Counted from the stretch's first letter, positions 24,919 through 34,570 are shown. The stretch is DNA of 64,000 nucleotides from JAOUJD01 sp963841815 (GCA_963841815.1 CAWJEE010000019.1:186001-250000), one strand, 5' to 3'. Notes: generated by a model from the sequence alone, not told the origin. Numbers and translations are program-made.

Positions 24919-25608
24919 ATGCGACGCCTCTGGGACATCTCGCCCGCGATCGGCCCCGGCTTCCCGGTCTATCCCGGCGACACTCCGTTCGCGCTGCGCT
25001 GGACCTGGTCGATCGGCCCCGGTTGCCCCGTCAATGTGTCCGAGCTGCTGATGTCGCCGCACACCGGCGCCCACACCGACGCGCCGCTGCACTACGACCC
25101 TGACGGCGCCGCCATCGCCGACGTCGCCCTCGACCTCTACCTCGGACCGTGCCGCGTGATCCACGCGATCGATGCGGGCCCGCTCGTCGAACCACGCCAC
25201 CTCGAAGCCGCGCTCACTGGACGACCCTCGCGCTGCGAGCTCGGGATCAGCGCTTCGGAGCGGCCGTGCGCGCTCATGGACGTGCCCGAGCGCGTGCTGA
25301 TCCGCACCGCGCGCCGCGCCCGGATCGACGCGTGGGATTCCGGCTTCACGGCGATCGCCCCGGCAACGATCGATCGACTGCACGCCGCCGGCGTCCGCCT
25401 GGTCGGCGTCGACACGCCGTCGCTCGACCCGGCCGACAGCAAGACGCTCGACAGTCACCAACGGGTGCGCGCACACGGCATGGCGATTCTCGAAGGCATC
25501 GTGCTCGACGACGTGCCCGCCGGCGACTACGAACTGATCGCGCTGCCGCTGAAAATCCGCGGCGGCGATGCGAGCCCCGTGCGCGCCGTCCTGCGGGAAC
25601 TCGCGTGA
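24919..25608 (+). CDS. kynB: Kynurenine formamidase KynB, with a repeat-derived insert
   Basis: KynB hydrolyses N-formylkynurenine to kynurenine in tryptophan catabolism. The 229-residue protein keeps the metal-binding HTGAHTDAPLHY (about 48-59), WDSGFTAIAP and GVDTPSLDPADSKTLDSH. Between LEAAL and DVPERVLIRT it carries about 20 extra residues encoded by a 70-bp repeat (25209-25278) that also occurs at 43.2 kb; family members normally join these segments directly. The insert preserves the frame. The stop overlaps the kynU start (GTGA), so the two are coupled. kynA is not in the window. Confidence 0.9.
   Translation: MRRLWDISPAIGPGFPVYPGDTPFALRWTWSIGPGCPVNVSELLMSPHTGAHTDAPLHYDPDGAAIADVALDLYLGPCRVIHAIDAGPLVEPRHLEAALTGRPSRCELGISASERPCALMDVPERVLIRTARRARIDAWDSGFTAIAPATIDRLHAAGVRLVGVDTPSLDPADSKTLDSHQRVRAHGMAILEGIVLDDVPAGDYELIALPLKIRGGDASPVRAVLRELA
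25209..25278 (+). repeat. 70-bp dispersed palindromic repeat, copy A (inside kynB)
   Basis: This segment matches 43248-43317 at 65 of 70 positions with no gaps. It contains a small hairpin (CGCT...AGCG around 25252-25263) in which the copy difference falls in the loop, and both copies start and end with CGCGCTCA. Here it is translated in frame as part of KynB. Confidence 0.85.
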
Positions 25609-26876
25609 ACCGCGCCGACTGCGTCGCGCGCGACGCGGCCGATCCGCTGCGGGCGCACCGGGCCGCGTTCGCGCTGCCCGACGGCGTGATCTACCTCGAC
25701 GGCAACTCGCTCGGTGCCCTGCCCCGCGCGACCAGCGCGCGCGTGCGCGAGGTCGTCGAGCGCGAATGGGGCGAGGGGCTGATCCGCTCGTGGAACGACG
25801 CGCGCTGGATCGACCTGCCGCGCCGCGTCGGCGCGAAGATCGCGCGGCTGATCGGCGCGCGCGGCGACGAGGTGATCTGCGCCGACTCGACCTCGCTGAA
25901 CCTGTTCAAGGTGCTGGCCACGGCGCTGCGCCTGCAATCGGCCCGCGCGCCAGGTGCCGGTGCCGGGCGCCGCGTGATCCTGTCGGAGCGCGGCAACTTC
26001 CCGACCGACCTCTACGTGGCGCAGGGCCTCGCCGACCTGCTCGGCGCCGGCCACGAGCTGAAGCTCGTCGGGTTCGACGAAGTGGCCGACGCGATCGACG
26101 ACCGGACCGCAGTCGTGATGCTGACGCACGTGAACTTCCGCGACGGCGCGATGCACGACCTGCCCGCGATCACGCGGCGCGCGCACGACGCCGGGGCGCT
26201 GGTCGTCTGGGACCTCGCGCACTCGGCCGGCGCGGTTCCCGTCGCGCTCGACGCCGCGTCCGCGGACTTCGCGGTCGGGTGCGGCTACAAGTACCTGAAC
26301 GGCGGGCCGGGAGCGCCCGCGTTCGTGTACGTGGCGGAGCGCCACCTGGCGGCGCTGGCGGGCGACCTGTTCGCGCAGCCGCTCGCGGGCTGGCTCGGCC
26401 ACCGGGCGCCTTTCGCCTTCGATCCGGGGTACGCGCCGGCGGCGTCGATCGACCGCTTCACGGTCGGAACGCCTTCGATCCTGGCGCTCGCCGCGCTCGA
26501 CGTCGGCGTCGACACCGTGCTTGCCGCCGGCGTGGATGCGCTGCGCGCCAAGTCGATCGCGCTCACCACGCTCTTCATCGACGAGGTCGAGCGGCAGTGC
26601 GCGGCCTTCGGCGTCGAACTCGTCTCGCCGCGCGACCCGGCGCGCCGCGGCAGCCAGGCCTGCTTTCGTCATCCGCACGCGTTTCCGGTCATGCAGGCGC
26701 TGATCGCGCGCGGCGTGATCGGCGACTTCCGCGCGCCCGACATCCTGCGGTTCGGATTTGCGCCGCTGTACGTGCGCCACGCGGATGCATGGGACGCGGC
26801 GGCTGTGCTCGCCGAGGTGCTCGCCGGCGCGCACTGGAAAGCCCCGGCGTTCCAGTCGCAGAGCGCGGTCACCTGA
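25605..26876 (+). CDS. kynU: Kynureninase
   Basis: KynU cleaves kynurenine to anthranilate and alanine using PLP. The 423-residue protein begins at GTG 25605, overlapping the kynB stop. It has IYLDGNSLGALP (about 23-34), VVWDLAHSAGAVPV with the PLP-contacting Asp, and the Schiff-base Lys in GCGYKYLNGGPG (about 227). RFGFAPLYVRHADAW near the end is typical. Together with kynB it covers the last steps to anthranilate; glutaryl-CoA dehydrogenase nearby could serve a different branch of tryptophan or lysine breakdown. Confidence 0.93.
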   Translation: MNRADCVARDAADPLRAHRAAFALPDGVIYLDGNSLGALPRATSARVREVVEREWGEGLIRSWNDARWIDLPRRVGAKIARLIGARGDEVICADSTSLNLFKVLATALRLQSARAPGAGAGRRVILSERGNFPTDLYVAQGLADLLGAGHELKLVGFDEVADAIDDRTAVVMLTHVNFRDGAMHDLPAITRRAHDAGALVVWDLAHSAGAVPVALDAASADFAVGCGYKYLNGGPGAPAFVYVAERHLAALAGDLFAQPLAGWLGHRAPFAFDPGYAPAASIDRFTVGTPSILALAALDVGVDTVLAAGVDALRAKSIALTTLFIDEVERQCAAFGVELVSPRDPARRGSQACFRHPHAFPVMQALIARGVIGDFRAPDILRFGFAPLYVRHADAWDAAAVLAEVLAGAHWKAPAFQSQSAVT

Positions 26877-26922
26877 GCTAGGCACAGGTCTTCACGGGCC
26901 GAGGCGACCGCCTCGCGCCTCG

Positions 26923-26945
26923 TCCGGCGCCGCGGAGGCGCCGGA
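26923..26945. terminator. Strong hairpin between convergent kynU and flavodoxin genes
   Basis: TCCGGCGCC and GGCGCCGGA form a perfect 9-bp stem with a 5-base loop, followed on the plus strand by TCAGTTTTC. It lies between two convergent stops and may end transcription from kynU. Confidence 0.5.
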
Positions 26946-26962
26946 TCAGTTTTCAGCCGCCG

Positions 26963-27484
26963 CTAGGCCGCAGCGTGCGCTGCGCCTGCGTGGGCCCGGC
27001 CGCGCCGAGCGCTGCCCCAGCGCACTTCCTGGACGAACGCGTCGAACTTCGCGCGCGCAGCGGCGTCGACTTCGCTCGCGGTCAGCGCCAGCGTGGCGAG
27101 CGGCTCTCGGCCGGTCAGCTCCTTCATCGCATCGAACACGCGCGAGGCGCCCGATCCACCCATCGTGCAGAAAAAGGCGAACCGCTTGCCGCGGCTGCCG
27201 AAGTTCTCGAGCCAGCTGCGAACCGGGCTCGACAGGCTCCAGAACCAGACCGGGGTGCCGACGATGACCAGGTCGTAGTCCGCGGGCTTGTGCCGCATCG
27301 GCCGCAGCGCCGGGGCCAGGCCGGCCATCGCCTCGATGGCGCAGGCCGCGTACCCGAGAACGCCGTGCATCGGCTGAACGATCCGGATCTCGTCGAGGTC
27401 GGCGCCGAGGCGGTCCGCGAGATGCTGCGCGAGGCGCCGGGTATAGCCCGTGCGCGAGTGATAGACGATCAGGGTCTTCGTCAT
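26963..27484 (-). CDS. Flavodoxin-family protein
   Basis: A 173-residue protein with the FMN phosphate loop HSRTGYTRRLA (about 9-19) and the ring-contacting VGTPVWFWSLSSPVRSWLE (about 75-93), followed by FFCTMGGSG. This is a short-chain flavodoxin/WrbA-like fold, soluble and cytoplasmic. It could be an electron carrier or an NAD(P)H-dependent flavin/quinone reductase. It diverges from gcdH across a 159-bp gap. Confidence 0.8.
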   Translation of the reverse strand: MTKTLIVYHSRTGYTRRLAQHLADRLGADLDEIRIVQPMHGVLGYAACAIEAMAGLAPALRPMRHKPADYDLVIVGTPVWFWSLSSPVRSWLENFGSRGKRFAFFCTMGGSGASRVFDAMKELTGREPLATLALTASEVDAAARAKFDAFVQEVRWGSARRGRAHAGAAHAAA

Positions 27485-27643
27485 GACGTCCTCTCCGAAG
27501 AATTACCACTTTCCAAGGTAGTGAGCCCGCGGACCGCCGGATTGCCGCGCGTCAACACCCTGGGTGCCGCGCTGGCAAGACAGGAATGCGGTCGGCACCC
27601 CACCGCGCGACTAGAATTTCCCGTCAACGCAAAGGAGCCCGGC

Positions 27644-28844
27644 ATGAATGCCCCCGACGCCCGTCCCGCCAAGGCCTCGTTCAAATGGGATGACCCTCTC
27701 CTGCTGGAAGACCAGCTGACCGAGGACGAGCGCATGGTGCGCGATGCCGCGCGCGCCTACGCGCAGGACAAGCTGGCGCCGCGCGTGCTCGAGGCGTTCC
27801 GCCACGAGAAGACCGACCCGTCGATCTTCCGCGAGATGGGCGAACTCGGCCTGCTCGGCGCGACGATTCCCGCCGAGTACGGCGGCGCGGGCCTCAACGC
27901 CGTGTGCTACGGGCTGATCGCGCGCGAGGTCGAGCGCGTCGACTCCGGCTACCGCTCGATGCTGAGCGTGCAGAGCTCGCTCGTGATGTACCCGATCTAC
28001 GCGTACGGCTCGGAGGCGCAGCGGCGCAAGTACCTGCCGAAGCTCGCGACCGGCGAGTGGATCGGCTGCTTCGGCCTGACCGAGCCGGACCACGGCTCCG
28101 ATCCGGGCAGCATGGTCACGCGGGCGCGCAAGGCCGACGGCGGCTTCCTGCTCACAGGGATCGAAGACGTGGATCAGCAACTCGCCGATTGCCGACGTGT
28201 TCGTCGTCTGGGCCAAGGACGACGGCGGCGTGATCCGCGGCTACGTGCTCGAGAAGGGAATGAAGGGACTGACGGCGCCGACGATCCACGGCAAGCTCGG
28301 CCTGCGCGCGTCGATCACCGGCGAGATCGTGATGGACGACGTGTTCGTCCCCGCCGACAACGAGCTGCCGAACGTCGAGGGCCTGAAGGGTCCGTTCGGC
28401 TGCCTCAACAGCGCGCGCTACGGCATCGCGTGGGGCGCGCTCGGCGCCGCCGAGACCTGCTGGCACACCGCGCGGCAGTACGTGCTCGACCGCAAGCAGT
28501 TCGGCCGCCCGCTCGCCGCGAACCAGCTGATCCAGAAGAAGCTCGCCGACATGCAGACCGAGATCGCGCTGGCGCTGCAGGGCTGCCTGCGGCTCGGCCG
28601 CATGAAGGACGAAGGCACGGCGTCGGTCGAGATCACCAGCATCATGAAGCGCAACTCGTGCGGCAAGGCGCTCGACGTGGCGCGGCTCGCGCGCGACATG
28701 CTCGGCGGCAACGGCATCAGCGACGAGTACGGCGTGGCGCGCCACATGCTGAACCTCGAGGTGGTCAACACGTACGAGGGCACGCACGACATCCACGCGC
28801 TGATCCTCGGCCGCGCGCAGACCGGCATCCAGGCGTTTTTCTAG
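27644..28844 (+). CDS. gcdH: Glutaryl-CoA dehydrogenase (frameshifted here)
   Basis: GcdH oxidises and decarboxylates glutaryl-CoA to crotonyl-CoA with FAD, in lysine and tryptophan breakdown. The product of about 400 residues opens FKWDDPLLLEDQLTEDERMVRD, contains CFGLTEPDHGSDPGSM and ends TYEGTHDIHALILGRAQTG, where the Glu is the catalytic base. An extra base at about 28158 (GGGATCG) shifts the frame inside the segment that should read GSKTWISNSPIADVF. AAAGGAG precedes the ATG. Its place 800 bp from kynBU fits a tryptophan/lysine catabolic neighbourhood. Confidence 0.88.
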
Positions 28845-28899
28845 GCGCGCGGCTGCGCAGGCACGTGGCGGGCCACTCATCCGCGCCACGGCACCTGGC

Positions 28900-29766
28900 A
28901 TGACGATCGAGTTCGTCGACGTCGGCGCCGAACGGCTCGAGGTGCTGCACCTCGCAACCGAGCGCCCCGGCGCGACGCTCGTGTTCCTGCACGAGGGACT
29001 CGGCTCGGTGGCCGGGTGGCGCGGCTTCCCGCGCACGCTGTGCGACCGGCTCGGAGCGCCCGGCCTCGTCTACTCGCGCCGCGGTTACGGGCGCTCCACG
29101 CCGCTCGCCGAGTCGCGCGCCACCGACTACCTGCACCGCGAAGCGTGGGACGTGCTGCCGGCGCTGCTCGATCGCTGCGGCGTGCGGCGACCGCTGCTGG
29201 TCGGCCACAGCGACGGCGGCTCGATCGCGCTTCTATATGCTGCGCGCTTCGATCCGCTCGCCATCGCGGTCATGGCGCCGCACGTCTTCGTCGAGGACGT
29301 GACCATCGCCGGCATCGTGCAGGCGCGCGCCGCATGGGAGCGGGGCAAGCTGAAGGAGCCATTGGCCCGGGTGCACGACGATCCGGACGGCGCGTTCTTC
29401 GGCTGGAACGACGGCTGGCTGAACCCGGCGTTCCGCACGTGGAACATCGAAGCCGAGCTGCCGAACATCCGCTGCCCGGTGCTCGCGATCCAGGGCTACG
29501 ACGACCAGTACGCCACGATGGAGCAGCTCGACCGCATCGCGCGCGTCGCGCCAGGTCGGCGCGCTGCTGAAGCTCGCGGACTGCGGACACGCGCCGCAGC
29601 GCGACCAGCCGGAGGTGGTGATGCAGGCGATCGCGGAACTGTTCGACGAGATGCACGCGAGCCGCCTGACCGACGCATGCCCAGAAGAAGAACGGCGCCC
29701 GAAGGCGCCGTTCGTATTCCCGTCCGGGACGATCAGATCGGAAGCAACTTCACCGCACGTTGGTAA
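28900..29766 (+). CDS. Alpha/beta hydrolase (frameshifted here)
   Basis: An alpha/beta-hydrolase: oxyanion region LHEGLGSVAGWRGFP, nucleophile elbow VGHSDGGSIALLYAA (Ser in GHSDGG, about 103) and the acid region AIQGYDDQYATMEQ. The catalytic His motif (DCGHAPQRDQPEVVMQAI) is in the next frame; one extra C near 29552 explains this. In the ATG frame the reading stays open to 29766, but the real C-terminus should be close to 29670-29690. It follows gcdH by 55 bases. Substrate unknown. Confidence 0.72.
   Translation: MTIEFVDVGAERLEVLHLATERPGATLVFLHEGLGSVAGWRGFPRTLCDRLGAPGLVYSRRGYGRSTPLAESRATDYLHREAWDVLPALLDRCGVRRPLLVGHSDGGSIALLYAARFDPLAIAVMAPHVFVEDVTIAGIVQARAAWERGKLKEPLARVHDDPDGAFFGWNDGWLNPAFRTWNIEAELPNIRCPVLAIQGYDDQYATMEQLDRIARVAPGRRAAEARGLRTRAAARPAGGGDAGDRGTVRRDAREPPDRRMPRRRTAPEGAVRIPVRDDQIGSNFTARW
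29691..29712 (-). terminator. Terminator of the SGNH hydrolase gene
   Basis: On the minus strand AACGGCGCC-TTCG-GGCGCCGTT is a perfect 9-bp stem with a stable UUCG loop, followed by TTCTTCT. It lies 21 bases past the stop at 29733. Confidence 0.72.
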
Positions 29767-30687
29767 AGCAGGTTGCTGGTCGTGGCGGTCGGGTGGAAGG
29801 AGTCCCAGAAGAAGTAAGTCCCGGCCGACGCGCACAGGGTCGGCGTGGCCAACAGGTCGTTGAAGCACGGGTCTGTCACATTCGTGTAGCCGAACGCCGC
29901 CGGACTGGCCTGAGTTTCCGCCGTGAATGCCCCGACGTCGAGCAGATACAGGTTCAATCCGGGTGACGCGGCCCGGAGGGCGGCGACTTGCTGCGCGAGG
30001 GCGCCGTTGAACTGCAACGACATCTGGGTCGCACCAGCGGCTGCGACGGCACCCGCGGCCCGGGCCTGCGGCGTCTTGCCCACGTCCGTGCTGTTGGCCA
30101 CCAGGATGTGGCGCGCACCCGAGGCGTACAGACGGGTGATGATGCCGGCGATATTCGTCACTCCGCCGACCACGACCTGTGCCGGTGCGTTCGGATTCGT
30201 CGCAGAAAGTGTCAACGCATCGACGACGTCGCTGCCGAACGTGACGCCGTCGATGACGTACAGGTACTGCGGATTGGACTGATAGTTGACCGCCGCCAGG
30301 TACTGGTCGAGCTGGGCGACCATGTTCGGAACTCTCTGCGTCGTCCCCGTGATCGGGCCGGTGCGCGCGCCCCCATACGCGTAGTTCGTTCCACCCAAGC
30401 GCGACGGCGTCATGGCCGCGCCGTAACGCGCGGCGAGCAGCTCGCTCACCAGCAATCCGTTCGAAGCACGCGGCGCCGGAGTACGGAGGAGACGGCGGGC
30501 AGTAGACCTGCGGAAGCAGGTTGCAGGAGTTGCCGTTGTCGGTAACGCTGGCCCCGAGGACATATACCTTCGAGAACAGCGGCGGTGCTTCGGGGGTGTC
30601 GGTTGAACTGCCGCCGCAAGAGATCAGCAGCAGGGTCGCAGCGATGGCGGCATACCACCGCGCTGTTCTCCGGATGGAGTCGAACAT
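29733..30687 (-). CDS. SGNH/GDSL-type lipolytic lipoprotein (frameshifted here)
   Basis: An exported esterase-like protein of about 318 residues. MFDSIRRTARWYAAIAATLLLISC ends in a lipobox, so it is probably lipid-anchored. FSKVYVLGASVTDNGN is a GDSL-like block I with Ser in GASVTD, and the C-terminal FFWDSFHPTATTSNLLYQ holds the catalytic Asp and His. The N-terminal part (to about PPYSGA) and the rest (SNGLLVSELLAARYG onward) are in different frames; one extra C near 30470 accounts for it. A terminator follows. Confidence 0.78.
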
Positions 30688-30827
30688 GGATGTCTCCCTG
30701 ATTGTTTGGGATTGTTGACTGGACGAGGGGCTTAAAGCCGCGACGATGATACTTCGCGCCGGCGATCACTGCCCTGGCCAACGTGCACGCGACCGCGCCG
30801 CGGCAAGCCCGCCGCGCGCTTTGCCCC

Positions 30828-31824
30828 CTAGCGAGGACGACTTCCCGCCTGGGCGCGCCGCAACCGGTCGTGAATCGCCGTCCACTCCGGACCGGTCGGC
30901 GGCGCTGAAACCACGATGCGCTCGGCGGCGGCGTGGTCGAGCTCGTGCAGGTTCGCGTAGAGCTCCCGGGCATACGCCACGGCATCCTCCGAGGCGGACA
31001 TCTGGATGGCCGGCTGTGCGCGCAGCGTCTGCAGGACGGCGGCCGGCGCCAGTACCGCGACGCGCAGGTGGAACAGCGCCGCCAGACGGCTGCCGAGCCG
31101 ATCGACCGGCACGACCTCGAGCGGGGTGCGCGGCGCGTAATGCCGTTCGAGCGTTCCCGACGCACGCGGCGCGTCGGCACCCGGCTCGGCCACGGGCGTG
31201 CCCAGCGCCTGTTCGAGGTCGAGGCGCGTGATCGAGCCCGGCCGCAACAGGGTCGGCTGCGCGCCGGACAGGTCGACGATGGTCGACTCGATGCCGACCG
31301 GGCAGGCGCCGCCGTCGAGGATCAGGTCCACCACGCCTGCCGGCTTCTCGCCGAGGTCCGCGCGCACGTGCTCCGCCGTGGTCGGGCTCAGGAGCCCGAA
31401 GCGGTTCGCGCTCGGCGCCGCCAGCGCGCCGCCGAAGGCCTGCAGCAGCGCGCGCGCCCACGGATGCGCCGGGCAGCGCAGGCCGACGGTGTCCTGGCCG
31501 CCGGTGACGACGTCGAGCGCGCGCGGGCTGCGCTTCAGCACCAGCGTCAGCGGCCCGGGCCAGAAGGCGGCGGCGAGCGCGCGTGCCGACGTCGGGCACT
31601 TCGCGCGCCCAGTCGTCGATCGCGCTCGCGTCGGCGACGTGCACGATCACCGGATGGTCCGCCGGGCGGCCCTTCGCGGCGAAGATCGCGCGCACCGCGG
31701 CTTCGTTGCTCGCGTCCGCGGCCAGCCCGTAGACGGTCTCGGTCGGCACGGCGACGAGGCCGCCCCGCTTCAGCACCTCGACGGCCATGGCGATGCGCGC
31801 GGAGTCGACGGCCGGCGCGTCCAC
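30828..31824 (-). CDS. L-threonylcarbamoyladenylate synthase, Sua5 type (frameshifted here)
   Basis: Sua5/YrdC proteins make threonylcarbamoyl-AMP for t6A37 in tRNA. The N-terminus (AVEVLKRGGLVAVPTETVYGLAADA) and KGRPADHPVIVHV are the YrdC signature; the second half (SPTTAEHVRADLG, IESTIVDL, LRPGSITR) and the C-terminal Sua5 domain follow in another frame. One extra base near 31600 separates AREVPDV from ARALAAAFWPGPLTLVL. The GTG start at 31824 lies 1 base after the purK stop. At about 330 residues it is the longer Sua5 form. tcdA, acting on t6A, is also in this window. Confidence 0.85.
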
Positions 31825-31825
31825 G

Positions 31826-32986
31826 TCAGCGCGCGCCTTCGATGCCGAGGACCGTCGCGACGCGGCTGGCGCGCGCGATGGCTTCGTCGAGCGTCGGCGC
31901 CACGCACGTCACGTGGCCCATCTTGCGGCCGCGCCGCGCCTCGCTCTTGCCGTACAGGTGCAGCTTCGCGCCCGGCACCGCAACGACCGACGACCAGTCG
32001 GGCTCGCGCCGCGTCTCGCCGTCGTACCAGGCGTCGCCGAGGATGTTCAGCATCACCGCCGGCATCGCCTGCGTGGTGTCGCCCAGCGGCAGGCCTGCCA
32101 TCACGCGCGCCTGCTGCTCGAACTGGCTGGTGACGCAGGCGTCGATCGTGTAGTGGCCGGAGTTGTGCGGGCGCGGTGCGATCTCGTTCACCAGCAGTTG
32201 CCGGTCGGCGAGCACGAAGAACTCGACGCACAGCACGCCGACGTAGTTCATGCGCTCGGCGATCGTCACGGCGGCGGCGCGCGCACGTTGCGCGAGGGCG
32301 TCCTCCACTCGCGCGGGAACGATGGACACCGCGAGGATGCCGCCCCGGTGCTCGTTCTCGGCGACCGGGAACGTGGCCGTGGCGCCGTCGCGGCCGCGGC
32401 ACACGACGACCGACACTTCCAGCTGCAGCGCCAGGCGCTGCTCGAGCACGCAGGTCACGCGGCCCATGCGCTCCCAGGCGGCGCGCGCGGCGTCGACGGT
32501 GGCCACGCGTTCCTGCCCCTTGCCGTCGTAGCCGAGGCGCGCGGATTTCAGTATGCCGGGCAGCAGCGCCGGATCGAGCGCATCGAAGTCCTCGCCGCGA
32601 TCGATCACCGCGTGCGGCGCGACGTCGATGCCGCACGATGCGACGAAGCGCTTCTCGGCGATCCGGTCCTGCGCGATCGCGACGCTCGCGGCTTCCGGGC
32701 TGACGTTGCAGTGCTCGGCCAGGAACGACAGGGCGGCGGCAGGGACGTTCTCGAATTCCGTCGTCGCGGCGCGGCAGCGCGCCGCGAGTTCCGCCAGTCC
32801 GGTCCGGTCGAGGTAGTCCCGCGCGATGTGATCGTCGGCCACCGCGCCCGCCGGGCTGTCCGATCCGGGATCGAGCACGCAGACCTTGTAGCCGAGCGAC
32901 TGCGCGGCCATGCAGAACATGCGGCCCAGCTGCCCGCCGCCGAGCAGTCCGAGCCAGGAACCGGGAGGAATCGCCGCGCCGCCCAT
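31826..32986 (-). CDS. purK: N5-carboxyaminoimidazole ribonucleotide synthase
   Basis: PurK uses ATP and bicarbonate to make N5-CAIR in purine synthesis. The 386-residue ATP-grasp protein begins MGGAAIPPGSWLGLLGGGQLGRMF, with KSARLGYDGKGQ, the ATP-grasp core EFFVLADRQLLVNEIAPRPHNSGHYT and FEQQARVMAGLPLG. The frame has no stop between purE and this gene only because of an indel in purE; the ATG at 32986 is the family-consistent start. It is part of purC-purE-purK-sua5. Confidence 0.93.
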   Translation of the reverse strand: MGGAAIPPGSWLGLLGGGQLGRMFCMAAQSLGYKVCVLDPGSDSPAGAVADDHIARDYLDRTGLAELAARCRAATTEFENVPAAALSFLAEHCNVSPEAASVAIAQDRIAEKRFVASCGIDVAPHAVIDRGEDFDALDPALLPGILKSARLGYDGKGQERVATVDAARAAWERMGRVTCVLEQRLALQLEVSVVVCRGRDGATATFPVAENEHRGGILAVSIVPARVEDALAQRARAAAVTIAERMNYVGVLCVEFFVLADRQLLVNEIAPRPHNSGHYTIDACVTSQFEQQARVMAGLPLGDTTQAMPAVMLNILGDAWYDGETRREPDWSSVVAVPGAKLHLYGKSEARRGRKMGHVTCVAPTLDEAIARASRVATVLGIEGAR

Positions 32987-33003
32987 GCCGCGCCCCTGTG
33001 CGC

Positions 33004-33505
33004 TCAGAGCGGCAAGGTCATGTTGCGCGCCTTCTCCGTCTGCGTGCGCACGGAACTGGGCGAGCTTCATCGCGAGGTCGGCGTCGCCGGTCGCGAGCAT
33101 CGCGATCGCGAACAGCGCCGCGTTGGACGCGCCGGCCTCGCCGATGGCGAAGGTCGCCACCGGGACGCCGCGCGGCATCTGCACGATCGACAGCAGCGAA
33201 TCCTCGCCGCGCAGGTACTTGGACGGGATCGGCACGCCGAGCACCGGAATGACGGTCTTGGACGCCAGCATGCCCGGCAGGTGCGCCGCCCCGCCGGCGC
33301 CGGCGATGATGGCCTCGAGGCCGCGCTCGCGCGCGCTCTCGGCGTACGCGAACATCTCGTCCGGCATGCGGTGCGCCGACAGCACCTTCGCCTCGAAGGA
33401 GACGCCGAACTCCTTCAGGATCGTGCAGGCGTGCTGCATCACGTCCCAGTCGGAGTTGGAGCCCATGACGACGCCGATCGACGCCGAACCGCTGCGAGAT
33501 GTCAT
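33004..33505 (-). CDS. purE: N5-CAIR mutase (frameshifted near the 3' end here)
   Basis: PurE converts N5-CAIR to CAIR. The product starts MTSRSGSASIGVVMGSNSDWDVM and has VLSAHRMPDEMFAYAESA, GAGGAAHLPGMLAS and VQMPRGVPVATFAIGEAGA, all standard. After KLAQFR the natural end (RTQTEKARNMTLPL and a stop at 33004) is in the next frame; one extra base near 33050 explains this. Unrepaired, the frame runs into purK and looks like a PurE-PurK fusion. It lies between purC and purK. Confidence 0.9.
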
Positions 33506-33606
33506 TGTGGGTGGCCGTTCGGCGGCCGCATCACGATGCGCGGGCCGCCGGAAAAGGCGCGATTGTAGCGAGCGGAGGCGCGGCGCGCGGCTCCGTACAT
33601 GCGGCG

Positions 33607-34501
33607 CTAATCGAGTTCCTTGCCGGTGATCCGGCGCAGCGCCTCGCGGTACTTGGCGGCGGTCTTCTCGATCACGTCGGCGGGCAGCGCCGGCGGCGGC
33701 GGCGCCTTGTCCCACGGCTGCTTCTCGAGCCAGTCGCGGACGAACTGCTTGTCGAACGACGGCGGCGACTGGCCCACCGAGTATTCGTCGGCCGGCCAGA
33801 AGCGCGACGAGTCGGCCGTGAGGACCTCGTCCATCAGGTGCAGGTTGCCGTCCTTGTCGAGCCCGAACTCGAACTTGGTGTCGGCGATGATGATGCCGCG
33901 CGTGGCGGCGTACTCGGCCGCGGCCCGGTAGAGCGCGAGGCTCACGCTGCTGATCCGGAAGGCCAGTTCGGCGCCGACGATCTGCCTTCATCCGGTCGAA
34001 GCTGATGTTCTCGTCGTGCGTGCCGAGCTCGGCCTTGTTCGCGGGAGTGAAGAGCGGCTCCGGCAGCTTGCTCGCCATCTGCAGCCCGCGCGGCAGTTCG
34101 ATGCCGCACACCTCGCCGGTGCGCTGGTAGTCCTTCCAGCCGGAGCCGATCAGGTAGCCGCGCACGACGGCTTCGACGGGAATCGGCTTCAGCCGCATCG
34201 CGACCACCGCGCGACCGCGCACCTGGTCGACCTCGTCCGGCGCCACCACGCTCTCGGGAGCGATGCCGGTCAGGTGATTGCCGATCACGTCCTGGAGCTT
34301 CTCGAACCAGAAGTTCGACATCGCGTTGAGCACGCGGCCCTTGTCCGGGATCGGCTGGCTCATCACCACGTCGAACGCCGACAGCCGGTCGGTCGTGACG
34401 ATCAGCAGCTTGTCGTCGCCGACCGCGTAGCTGTCGCGCACCTTGCCGCGGTACACGAACGGCAGCGATCGGATCGTCGTCTTGTAGAGGCCCGCTGCCA
34501 T
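33607..34501 (-). CDS. purC: SAICAR synthase (frameshifted here)
   Basis: PurC joins CAIR and aspartate. The N-terminal part runs MAAGLYKTTIRSLPFVYRGKVRDSY, LIVTTDRLSAFDVVM, RGYLIGSGWKDYQRTG and THDENISFDRMK; the C-terminal part (IIIADTKFEFGLD, DEVLTADSSRFWP, FDKQFVRDWLE) is in another frame. Removing one G near 33984 gives FDRMKQIVGAELAFRIS and joins them. The total of about 297 residues is normal for the long bacterial form. A TAAAAT box lies 45 bases upstream of the ATG. Confidence 0.9.
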
Positions 34502-34546
34502 CGTTTCCTCGCCCTTCTTGCTGCCGGCTCGTCCGTGAAGCCCGGA

Positions 34547-34552
34547 ATTTTA
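34547..34552 (-). promoter_or_regulatory. -10-like box TAAAAT upstream of purC
   Basis: TAAAAT on the minus strand, 45 bases upstream of the purC ATG, in an otherwise GC-rich gap. No clear -35. The same box precedes tkt and fba. Confidence 0.4.
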
Positions 34553-34570
34553 CGGCAGCACGGCGGCCGC

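Noticed and set aside
29690..29863. A C-terminal extension of the alpha/beta hydrolase into the SGNH hydrolase gene
   Set aside because: It reads antisense through a well-supported gene and its terminator, and exceeds the family length; it is more likely a missed stop caused by the frameshift or a further indel.
31826..34501. An apparent PurC-PurE-PurK fusion of nearly 900 codons in one frame
   Set aside because: The frame links the parts only because of single-base indels in purC (about 33984) and purE (about 33050). Repairing them restores the expected stops (purE ends TLPL and TGA at 33004) and separate genes.
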